From: Anaerolineales bacterium HSG25
Lineage (GTDB): Bacteria; Chloroflexota; Anaerolineae; 4572-78; J111
Length of the DNA stretch: 60,341 nt
Direction: 5' to 3'
NCBI GenBank assembly: GCA_030377865.1
Contig: JAUCGA010000024.1
Location: 1 to 60,341 of the forward strand
Below the pieces are notes generated by a model that did no database searches, was not told where the DNA came from, and saw nothing but the letters and a program-made list of their open reading frames with translations. Positions 1 to 7,236 of the stretch are shown piece after piece. The position numbers were made by a program, and so were the translations under genes. The number at the start of each line of letters is the position of its first letter. The stretch's first letter is position 1.

Positions 1-149
1 ACGTTTCAAAGGATGCGGCATGCGATGGAGTGAGGACGGATTTAACCATCTTTTGCACTTGCGATTGGCTTGGGTTAATGGGCGGTTTGATGACCTCTTT
101 TTCCTCCCCTAACCCCTCTGTGCGCCCTATGCCCAAAAGTATCCAGTTC
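1..149 (-). other. Open frame running off the left edge, probably the displaced remainder of the upstream receiver protein
   Basis: Read on the minus strand, a frame shifted by one base from the receiver gene is free of stops from about position 149 to the edge (roughly 50 codons, ending ...SHAASFET). The receiver protein breaks in this same stretch, just after a helical linker of the type that normally leads into another signalling domain. I infer that the original protein continued here and that an indel near 100-140, in a G/C-rich run resembling the genome's R8 repeats, split the frame. No domain is recognisable in the visible part. Confidence 0.3.
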
Positions 150-572
150 TCTGTTACGGGCTTCAAGTTCCCTTTGGAGATTGTATAAAGTTAGGTGAGT
201 GGTAATACGAGCCGATACTTCTTGAAGTTCAATCGGTTTTGTCACATAATCTACCCCGCCAGCTTCAAACCCCTTAACTTTACTATCGATATCTGTTAGA
301 GCGGTCATAAAAATGATTGGAATCTTTTTGGTGGTTTCATTCACCTTCAATCGACGACATGTTTCAAAACCATCTATACCGGGCATCATTATATCCAAAA
401 GGATAATATCTGGCATGAATTGCTCGGCTAAACTAATCGCTTTTTGACCATCCTGAGCCACTAAAATGGTAAACCCAAATGTCATACTCAAATAGTTAAT
501 CAGAATATCTAAATTTTCCAGCTTATCATCAACGACTAAAACTGTGTTTCCCTTCAAAGTTTCCACATTCAT
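75..572 (-). CDS. Response regulator receiver protein, probably C-terminally frameshifted
   Basis: CheY-like receiver domain of about 120 residues. Visible are the acidic pair (VVDDK), the phospho-acceptor Asp60 in LLDIMMPG, the Thr switch (FMTA) and the Lys in YVTKP. It is followed by a short charged helix (LQRELEARNREL) typical of a linker to a PAS, kinase or phosphatase output domain. The protein then turns into basic low-complexity sequence and stops, while another frame stays open to the window edge, so the full gene was probably longer. I chose the ATG at 572 (MNVETLKGN): the codons upstream are only copies of the 7-bp repeat GGAGGAT. Each repeat unit carries a Shine-Dalgarno-like GGAGG and an ATG. 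Its neighbours downstream on the same strand order are other signalling genes. Role: phosphorylation-dependent switch; partner unknown. Confidence 0.75.
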   Translation of the reverse strand: MNVETLKGNTVLVVDDKLENLDILINYLSMTFGFTILVAQDGQKAISLAEQFMPDIILLDIMMPGIDGFETCRRLKVNETTKKIPIIFMTALTDIDSKVKGFEAGGVDYVTKPIELQEVSARITTHLTLYNLQRELEARNRELDTFGHRAHRGVRGGKRGHQTAH

Positions 573-621
573 CCTCCATCCTCCATCCTCCATCCTCAAA
601 ACCTCCATCCTCCATCCTCTA
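570..621. repeat. 7-bp tandem repeat (CCTCCAT / ATGGAGG) at the receiver gene start
   Basis: On the plus strand CCTCCAT is repeated in two short runs separated by CCTCAAAA. On the minus strand each unit reads ATGGAGG, giving a ribosome-binding-like GGAGG plus an ATG every 7 bases. Because 7 is not a multiple of 3, gain or loss of units would move upstream ATGs between frames. Confidence 0.7.
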
Positions 622-625
622 TCCC

Positions 626-973
626 TCAGCCCTTCCTTGCTAATGCGGTTATCATGGCCGCGATTTCATCCGCTTCTCGATAGTGAATAGAGTACACCTT
701 TCGGGCTAAACAGCCTCGTTTGCCAATCATGGCCAATAGGCTAACCACCTCATAAATTGACCCTTTGGCGATATTATAAAAGTAGGCTTTCTGTTTTTGA
801 GTATCGCGTCCCTTACCCTCAGCGATATTGGTTGGCACCGATAAGGCCGTTCGGCGCAACTGTTCTCCCAATGAGCGTTGATACTGTCGTGGTAAACCAT
901 CCGCAATATCAAACATAACATTGGCAAACTCTAAGCTACGTTTCCATACATCTAACGACTCAAAAGTAAACAT
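626..973 (-). CDS. Four helix bundle protein (S23/IVS-encoded family)
   Basis: 115 residues, the usual length of the TIGR02436 four-helix-bundle family, first described from intervening sequences in 23S rRNA genes but widely found as free-standing genes. Family signatures seen are LDVWKRS near the N-terminus, LRRTALSVPTNIAEGKGR in the middle and the following FYNIAKGSIYEV helix. The biochemical role is unknown; it is presumed to be a small oligomeric helical protein. Here it stands between two signalling genes and is bordered on both sides by CT-rich tandem repeats rather than by an rRNA gene. The ATG at 973 lies just after the repeat tract and begins the family's conserved MFTFESLDVW, so the start is secure. 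Confidence 0.85.
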   Translation of the reverse strand: MFTFESLDVWKRSLEFANVMFDIADGLPRQYQRSLGEQLRRTALSVPTNIAEGKGRDTQKQKAYFYNIAKGSIYEVVSLLAMIGKRGCLARKVYSIHYREADEIAAMITALARKG

Positions 974-974
974 G

Positions 975-1130
975 ATTTATGGAGGATAGAGGATTGAGGA
1001 CGGAGGATTGAGGAGGGAGGAAAAGCTTCAACGCGCCCTCCCTCCTCAATCCTCCAAACCTCAATCCTCCAAACCTCAATCCCTCCTCAAACCTCAAAAC
1101 CTCCATCCTCAAAACCTCCATCCTCTATAA
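975..1130. repeat. CT-rich degenerate minisatellite (CCTCCATCCTC / CCTCAATCCTCC units)
   Basis: Imperfect tandem copies of CCTCAATCCTCCAAA and CCTCCATCCTC fill the gap between the four-helix-bundle gene and the large kinase and run into the kinase's 3' end. There they encode its tail, which reads EDGGF twice. The same unit flanks the 5' side of the kinase and the neighbouring phosphatase gene. Confidence 0.75.
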
Positions 1131-4100
1131 AATCAATGATTTGTTGAAAGCGATATTTTTTTACCATTCTATTAATTTCTTTTACAAATCGACTGAACTT
1201 AGGGTCTAAGGAGTTAAGCTGTTTAAGATGAGTTTGAAGCCCTGTAATGTTCTGCATAGTTGCCAAAGTCAATAAGATTTTTAGGTCTTTTTGAGGAGGA
1301 ATAATCAAGGGGGCTTCTGATAGTCGTTCCCTTTTTATTTCAATCGTATCCTTATAAAACCAAGTTAGCTCCAAATGAGTTTCTAACTTGAGTAACAGTT
1401 CATCCATGTTAATTGGTTTAGCGATAAAATCATCACAGCCAGCGACTAAACTTTCTTGTTTTATCAGATCAGAGACACTGGCTGAAACGGCAATTACAAC
1501 TGTATCTTGTTGGGTGGACAGTTGCCGAATATGCCGCACAACATCAAACCCACTCATGCCGGACATGACCAAATCAAGCAAAATCAAATCGGGCTGAAAA
1601 TCAACCATCTTATTGAGACCATCCGGCCCATCAACGGCGGTTTTGATTTTGAAACCCAAAGGTAAGAGTAACCTGTTCAAAATATCAAGATTTTCAGACC
1701 GATCATCCACAAGCAAAATTTTGAATACTCCCTTGGGACTGGTGTATCCTATCACTCGTTTTTTCTTCGGTTTGATAAGTTTAGGCTCGCGGGAAACTTC
1801 TAGCAAATCGAGTTCAAACCAAAAGTGGCTCCCCTGTCCTATAATACTTTCCACATGTAGGTCACTATCCATCAATCGAAGTAATTTCTGACAAATTGCT
1901 AGTCCTAGCCCTGTTCCCTCAATATATTGCTCCTTGACTTGGTAAAAAGGCAAAAAAATACTAGCTAATAAGTCATGCGGAATTCCGATTCCAGTGTCCT
2001 TTACATCAAAACGGATTGTTTTTTTGTTCTTATCCTCGTGCAAAGAAGACGTAACGGTAATTTTGACTATCCCTTTCTCGGTATATTTAACCGCATTGCC
2101 TAACAAGTTTAGTAAAATTTGGCGAATACGTTTCTCGTCAGCATAAACATATTGCGGAACATCGGGCAAAATATTATACTTGAAGGTAAGTCTCTTTTGC
2201 TGTACCCGTACCTTAATCATTTCGATAATATTGGTCAGAAAATCTAAAAATTGAAACTCATACGGCTCAAGTTCCATACGTTCTGCCTCAATTTTGGAGA
2301 GGTCTAGAATATCATTGATTAAGGTCAGCAGATGTTTACCACTGCGATGAATGACCATGATGGCATCACCATGCATGGACATCAAATTTTTGTCAATTTG
2401 GAATATCTGAGTATACCCCAAAATAGCATTAAGGGGAGTCCGGAGTTCATGGCTCATATTGGCTAAAAACGTGCTTTTGGCTTGGTTAGCAACTTCGGCC
2501 ACTTCCTTGGCCTGTTGCAATGCTTCTTCTGACAGCTTACGCTCGGTAATATTCCGACTAATTAACATGACAGATGTAGTTTGTTGCTTGTGTTTGTGCT
2601 TGAGAGGCACAACTCGGGTTTCATACCAGTTACGATTTTGTCCATCAGGTCCAGATGCAATCGTCTCGTAGGTATCGGGTTTGCCGGTTCGGAAAACCCG
2701 TTCTAAAGAAGTCATCACAGTCTTACGATAATCAGGGATATAGTCATAAATCTTTTTGCCAGTTGTCTCTTCTACTGTATCATAAGTCACAGTACGATTT
2801 TTGGTCATAATTGTTCCATCATGCTCTACAGTTAAAACGATGTCGGGTATATTCTGGAGTAGAGAACGCCACCTTTCTTCCGATTCTCTCAACGCCTCTT
2901 CTGCCCGTTTACGTTCGGTGATATCCAGCGTATATTCAATCATCTGGGCAACTTCACCTTGGCTATTCAAGATGGGAAAGCCGTGAACCTCAACATTTAT
3001 GGGATTACCATCGTTATCAGAATGAATATGTTCTACAATAACAGGTTTTTTGGTTTGTTTTATCTCTTGCAGGGGGCAAATATGGTCTAAGCTATCACAG
3101 GGAGCAGGTCGATTATGGGTTAGAGCATGGCAGGTTTTTTGATTGCCATCGCCCAAGGACCATGCGTTTGAGTTGGCAGTAATGATGTGGTAATCATTTA
3201 CATCGATGACATAGAATGGATGAGACAGCGATTCTAAGATATTGTTCAGAAACTCATTTTGTTGTCGGAACTGCTCCTCTGCCTGTTTACGCTCGGTGAT
3301 GTCCAGCGCCATGCCGATAACACCGATAACATTCCCTTGCAAATCTTTGTGGGGCGAAAAGAAAACTTCAAAAAAGAGTCTACCTAGTGTCACGATACCT
3401 TCGTATGTCTCGCCATTCAAAGCCATTCTAAGCGCTTTGACCATATCTGGATAATCTCGATACATCTCAAACACGTATTGCCCCACTGCTTCCCCCGGTT
3501 TCAGTCCCACCGCCGACAGCATCTTGCCCTCAGAAAGAAGAGTTTTTCCTTCTCTATCGAACATGAACACAATCGGAGTACTGTTTGTCACGACGGTACG
3601 AAATAGTTCCTCGCTTTCCCGCAAGGCCGTCTCCACCTGCTTGCGATTGGTAATATCATAATTTATACCCGTTATGCGGATAGGATTACCATTATCGTCC
3701 CGTACAACGACGGCGGAAACTTTAAGATGCCGGACGGTGCCGTTTGGCCAGATAATACGATATTCTGCATTAAAATCTTTTTCTCCGCGAAGGGCCTGCT
3801 CTGTTTTCTCGTTGATTCTGGTCAAATCGTCGGGATGTATGCATCTCGACCAGTCCTCATAAGTACCTTTGAAATCCTTCGGATCAACACCAAAGAGGCG
3901 GAACATCCAATCATCCCACATCAGTTTGTTCTTGATTATATCCGCATCCCACACCCCAATCCCGGCAGAATCCGCCGCCAAAGTCATGCGCTGATTTACC
4001 TCCTTGAGATTTTGCTCCACCCGCTTGCGGGCAGTGATGTCCAGTGCCATACCGATAACGCCAACAACATTACCTTGAGAATCTTTGTAGGGTGAGTAGA

Positions 4101-7038
4101 AGACCTCAAAGAAGAGGTCATCTAGGGTAATGATACCTTCGTATGTCTCGCCATTCAAAGCCATTCTAAGCGCTTTGACCATATCTGGATAATCTCGATA
4201 CATCTCAAACACGTATTGCCCCACCGCTTCCCCCGGTTTCAGTCCCATCGCTGACAGCATCTTGCCCTCAGAGAGAAGAACTTTTCCTTCTCTATCGAAC
4301 ATGAACACAATCGGAGTACTGTTTGTCACGACGGTACGGAATCGCTTCTCGCTCTCCCGCAGGGCCGCCTCGACCTGCTTGCGCTCAGTGATGTCATGGG
4401 CGATGCCTACAACAACATCTTTTCTAAGTGGAATGACTGTCAAAATTGCAATCCGTTCTGTGCCATCTGCTCTTACATAAGTGGCTTCACCAACTTCCTG
4501 GGTTGTTTTAACTGTTTTTATTTGGTTAAGCCTTTGTTTTGCTCCTTCGGGGGTTAAATCGTTTGTTGTTTTTGTTTTTATTTCGGATAAAGAAAACCCC
4601 GTTAACCGTTCTGCGGCATAATTGGCATTGATATATTGACCTGTTTGTATATTAACCAGAAAGATAGCATCGTTGGAACGCTCAAATAAGGTACGGAACC
4701 GTTTCTCACTTTCCTCGATCTCTTGCTTCATCCGTTCGCTCTCGGTAATATCCTGTGCGGTTCCTATTGCTCGGACAAGTTGGCCCGCTTCATCATACAA
4801 CATTTCGGCTCTGGAATGGATAAAGCGCACCGTCCCATCAGCCTTGACAGTGCGATACTCAATAAACTCAGGCCCATGTCCGGCAAATAAATCCGTCATA
4901 GCCTGATCAAAAAGCTCTTTGTCGTCAGGATGAACCGATTGATAGATCAGTTCGTTTGATGGCCCCATGTTCTCTGCCAAACCATAAATCTGGTACATTT
5001 CATCTGACCAGTAAATCTCATCGTTCTGCACATCCCATTCCCAACTTCCAATGCTGGTAATCTGTTGCGCTTTGGCCAAGTTGGCTTCACTTTTTCTCAA
5101 CGCTTTTTTAATACGTTCATGCTCGGTGATGTCATGACTAAAATCTAATACAGCAAAAATATTTCCATTATCATCAAATAAAGGGATTTTATGGGTGTCA
5201 AAAATACGGGTTGAACCATCTGTCTGGATTATGGGGTTGTGAGAATGATGCAGAGTTTTACCAGCCAGCACCAGTTCGTCGTCAGTCCGAAAGCCTCTAA
5301 TACCTTTCTCTGGATTACCAAAAACCTGCTCTTCCGAGAAGCCTAGCGCCAAATCATCTTGACCATACATATCTACCTGTTTTTTACCCAAGGCATCGGC
5401 GATACTCCGGTTGGCTAATATCCAGCAAAAATTCCTATCTTTTATAAATATCCTATTCGATGTAGAATCAATAATCGTACGTAACAACTTCTCAGACCGT
5501 TTGCTATGTCGCATAATTCGTTTTAACGTCTCTTCCATCTGCTTATGCTCAGTAATATCCCGATGGGTTCCCACCACGCGCAGGGGTTTACCATTGTCAT
5601 CACGAACTACAACTTTCCCATGATCGTGGATCCATTTCCATTCACCTGATTTTGTCAGTAACCGATGCTCATTTTGATAGAAGAGTGTGTCTCCTTCCAA
5701 ATGGGCGGTCAATGTCTCCATGACAGTCGGCATATCATCCGGGTGCATCAATTTTTCCCAACTTCTGACATGTCCTTCGATTTCATCCAGTTCATAACCT
5801 AACATCTCAGTCCAACGTTGGTTAAAAATCACCTCACTGGTAACTATATTCCAGTCCCACAGTCCCAAATTTGAACCTTCTATCGCCAGTTCGAATCGTT
5901 CTTCACTTACGCGTAAGGCTTCCTCCAGTTGTTTGCGCTTGGTGATGTCCCTGATAATGATTTGGGCTGCTGGTTTGTCAGCATGGACAAATGGAATACC
6001 GGTTACTTCTGCGTCAAAAGGTTGCCCATCGAGCCTCATGAGTTTCTGTTCCAAAAGTGGCGATTGCGTATTTTCTTGCTGGGTCTGTTTGATTCGGTCT
6101 AATACAATTTGTCGGTAATCAGGATGAACAATATCTATAACAGGCTTACCGAGCATTTCTTCTGGACTGGAGGCACCAAAGAGTTTCAACCCAGCCGGAT
6201 TGATGTAGTCAAATGTTCCCTCACTATGAATGATAATTGCGTCTGGAGAAAACTCTACCAGACGACGATAGCGTAGTTCACTCTTCTGCAACGCCTCTTC
6301 GGTCAAACTACGCGCTAGGATATATTTTCTCAGACGATGGAAACCCCAACTAATTCCACCAATACCAGCTAACCATAGCACTCCTAACGATAGGGTATGA
6401 ATAGTTAGAGTGTGCCATTCTTTGGCTAACAGGGTAGCCATTGGTAACGAAATTCCAACGCCACCGCGTACATCTCCTTCTTTGTAGCCTTGGTGTTCGT
6501 GGCATTTTAGGCAAGGTTTTTCAGTCATCATGGGTTGCATCAATCGTAAATAGGGTTCACCATTTATTTCGATGAACGCCTGTACCTCTACCTCTCCCCG
6601 CTCAAATGCTTCTAAGGCGGCCCGTTCCCAATCATCGGGAGCATTTTCGGGACGTAATGGTTTGAGACTGGTAATATGTCCGGAAATACCGTATAACTCC
6701 GCAAAAGATTCGTTCATCTGACGCACCATGTAGGCTGGATTCATAAGCGTAAGACGCACTCCGGAAGGTGTTTCGATATCCCGTTCCGGTACATGGTCGA
6801 GATGAGGGTTGGGAGGAGTCTGTTCGTCAATCGGAACATAGACACCACCATGAGACGCGGCCCAAAAGCGAAAAGCTTGATCTTTGTTAAAATTAGATCG
6901 AGCTTCACCAATAGCTGTTTCTTCGGTCATTTGACGAAATTCTATGGTATACCAAACCCACAAACCAATGATAATGACCGTCCAGATAACAAGAAATGTC
7001 CACATGTAATATTTCAAATCGGTTGATCTAGTTTTCAT
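1087..7038 (-). CDS. Giant hybrid sensor histidine kinase: haem-type Tll0287-like domain, about 10 PAS domains, kinase and receiver
   Basis: 1983 residues. A first membrane helix (about 10-30) and a second (about 211-233) enclose an extracytoplasmic Tll0287-like (DUF3365) sensor domain ending in CLKCH (176-180), a c-type haem motif, and GDVRGGVGISLPM. About ten PAS/PAC units follow (about 250-1480), many ending in DITERK-like PAC tails. The ninth contains a Cys cluster (CHALTHNRPAPC...C). Then come the HisKA dimerisation domain with phospho-acceptor His1530 (SHELRTP), an HATPase domain (GTGLGLAI) and a receiver with Asp1822. The tail after the receiver is helical and resembles the tail of the kinase at 34783. 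PAS units 6 and 8 are near-identical copies. Likely a redox or ligand-responsive kinase passing phosphate to its own receiver; the ligand is unknown. The ATG at 7038 precedes a typical MKT...membrane helix start. Confidence 0.9.
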   Translation of the reverse strand: MKTRSTDLKYYMWTFLVIWTVIIIGLWVWYTIEFRQMTEETAIGEARSNFNKDQAFRFWAASHGGVYVPIDEQTPPNPHLDHVPERDIETPSGVRLTLMNPAYMVRQMNESFAELYGISGHITSLKPLRPENAPDDWERAALEAFERGEVEVQAFIEINGEPYLRLMQPMMTEKPCLKCHEHQGYKEGDVRGGVGISLPMATLLAKEWHTLTIHTLSLGVLWLAGIGGISWGFHRLRKYILARSLTEEALQKSELRYRRLVEFSPDAIIIHSEGTFDYINPAGLKLFGASSPEEMLGKPVIDIVHPDYRQIVLDRIKQTQQENTQSPLLEQKLMRLDGQPFDAEVTGIPFVHADKPAAQIIIRDITKRKQLEEALRVSEERFELAIEGSNLGLWDWNIVTSEVIFNQRWTEMLGYELDEIEGHVRSWEKLMHPDDMPTVMETLTAHLEGDTLFYQNEHRLLTKSGEWKWIHDHGKVVVRDDNGKPLRVVGTHRDITEHKQMEETLKRIMRHSKRSEKLLRTIIDSTSNRIFIKDRNFCWILANRSIADALGKKQVDMYGQDDLALGFSEEQVFGNPEKGIRGFRTDDELVLAGKTLHHSHNPIIQTDGSTRIFDTHKIPLFDDNGNIFAVLDFSHDITEHERIKKALRKSEANLAKAQQITSIGSWEWDVQNDEIYWSDEMYQIYGLAENMGPSNELIYQSVHPDDKELFDQAMTDLFAGHGPEFIEYRTVKADGTVRFIHSRAEMLYDEAGQLVRAIGTAQDITESERMKQEIEESEKRFRTLFERSNDAIFLVNIQTGQYINANYAAERLTGFSLSEIKTKTTNDLTPEGAKQRLNQIKTVKTTQEVGEATYVRADGTERIAILTVIPLRKDVVVGIAHDITERKQVEAALRESEKRFRTVVTNSTPIVFMFDREGKVLLSEGKMLSAMGLKPGEAVGQYVFEMYRDYPDMVKALRMALNGETYEGIITLDDLFFEVFYSPYKDSQGNVVGVIGMALDITARKRVEQNLKEVNQRMTLAADSAGIGVWDADIIKNKLMWDDWMFRLFGVDPKDFKGTYEDWSRCIHPDDLTRINEKTEQALRGEKDFNAEYRIIWPNGTVRHLKVSAVVVRDDNGNPIRITGINYDITNRKQVETALRESEELFRTVVTNSTPIVFMFDREGKTLLSEGKMLSAVGLKPGEAVGQYVFEMYRDYPDMVKALRMALNGETYEGIVTLGRLFFEVFFSPHKDLQGNVIGVIGMALDITERKQAEEQFRQQNEFLNNILESLSHPFYVIDVNDYHIITANSNAWSLGDGNQKTCHALTHNRPAPCDSLDHICPLQEIKQTKKPVIVEHIHSDNDGNPINVEVHGFPILNSQGEVAQMIEYTLDITERKRAEEALRESEERWRSLLQNIPDIVLTVEHDGTIMTKNRTVTYDTVEETTGKKIYDYIPDYRKTVMTSLERVFRTGKPDTYETIASGPDGQNRNWYETRVVPLKHKHKQQTTSVMLISRNITERKLSEEALQQAKEVAEVANQAKSTFLANMSHELRTPLNAILGYTQIFQIDKNLMSMHGDAIMVIHRSGKHLLTLINDILDLSKIEAERMELEPYEFQFLDFLTNIIEMIKVRVQQKRLTFKYNILPDVPQYVYADEKRIRQILLNLLGNAVKYTEKGIVKITVTSSLHEDKNKKTIRFDVKDTGIGIPHDLLASIFLPFYQVKEQYIEGTGLGLAICQKLLRLMDSDLHVESIIGQGSHFWFELDLLEVSREPKLIKPKKKRVIGYTSPKGVFKILLVDDRSENLDILNRLLLPLGFKIKTAVDGPDGLNKMVDFQPDLILLDLVMSGMSGFDVVRHIRQLSTQQDTVVIAVSASVSDLIKQESLVAGCDDFIAKPINMDELLLKLETHLELTWFYKDTIEIKRERLSEAPLIIPPQKDLKILLTLATMQNITGLQTHLKQLNSLDPKFSRFVKEINRMVKKYRFQQIIDFIEDGGFEDGGFEV
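3290..3625 (-). repeat. PAS-domain duplication inside the giant kinase, copy 2
   Basis: The stretch encoding PAS unit 8 repeats the stretch at about 4030-4365 encoding PAS unit 6. A block of more than 90 bases around 3405-3500 is identical in both, and the protein copies share long identical runs such as VVTNSTPIVFMFDREGK. The high identity at silent positions points to recent duplication or gene conversion. Confidence 0.85.
4030..4365 (-). repeat. PAS-domain duplication inside the giant kinase, copy 1
   Basis: Partner of the copy at 3290-3625. The two copies are separated by one different PAS unit (number 7), so the duplicated segment is not simply tandem. Confidence 0.85.
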
Positions 7039-7039
7039 A

Positions 7040-7067
7040 ATAAAATTGGGAGGATAGAGGTTTGAGG
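7040..7067. repeat. CT/GA-rich repeat tract upstream of the giant kinase
   Basis: GGGAGGATAGAGGTTTGAGG-type units related to the minisatellite at 975-1130. The last eight bases (GTTTGAGG, 7060-7067) form the left target duplication of the adjoining R1 element. Confidence 0.6.
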
Positions 7068-7158
7068 GTAAAAGTTCAGTAAAGTAGCTCTAGAAACCCG
7101 ATTTCTCAAAGAAATCGGGTTTCTGATGCTCTTTCTGGCGAGTTCACTGAATATTTAC
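7068..7158. mobile_element. R1 palindromic element (MITE-like), copy a
   Basis: 91 bp beginning GTAAAAGTTCAG and ending CTGAATATTTAC, so the ends are imperfect inverted repeats. The centre is a perfect hairpin AGAAACCCGATTTCT / AGAAATCGGGTTTCT. It is flanked by the 8-bp direct repeat GTTTGAGG (7060-7067 and 7159-7166), the footprint of transposition. There is no coding capacity. Confidence 0.85.
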
Positions 7159-7167
7159 GTTTGAGGT

Positions 7168-7236
7168 AGCGCTGAAGCTTTTCCTCCATCCTCAAATCCT
7201 CCATCCTCCATCCTCGAAACCTCCATCCTCCTATCC
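7168..7236. repeat. CT-rich minisatellite between the R1 element and the phosphatase gene
   Basis: Further CCTCCATCCTC / CCTCAAAT units, continuing the tract split by the R1 insertion. It lies directly downstream of the phosphatase stop codon. Confidence 0.65.

Noticed and set aside
626..973. rRNA intervening sequence because of the S23-type protein
   Set aside because: No 23S rRNA sequence is present around the gene.
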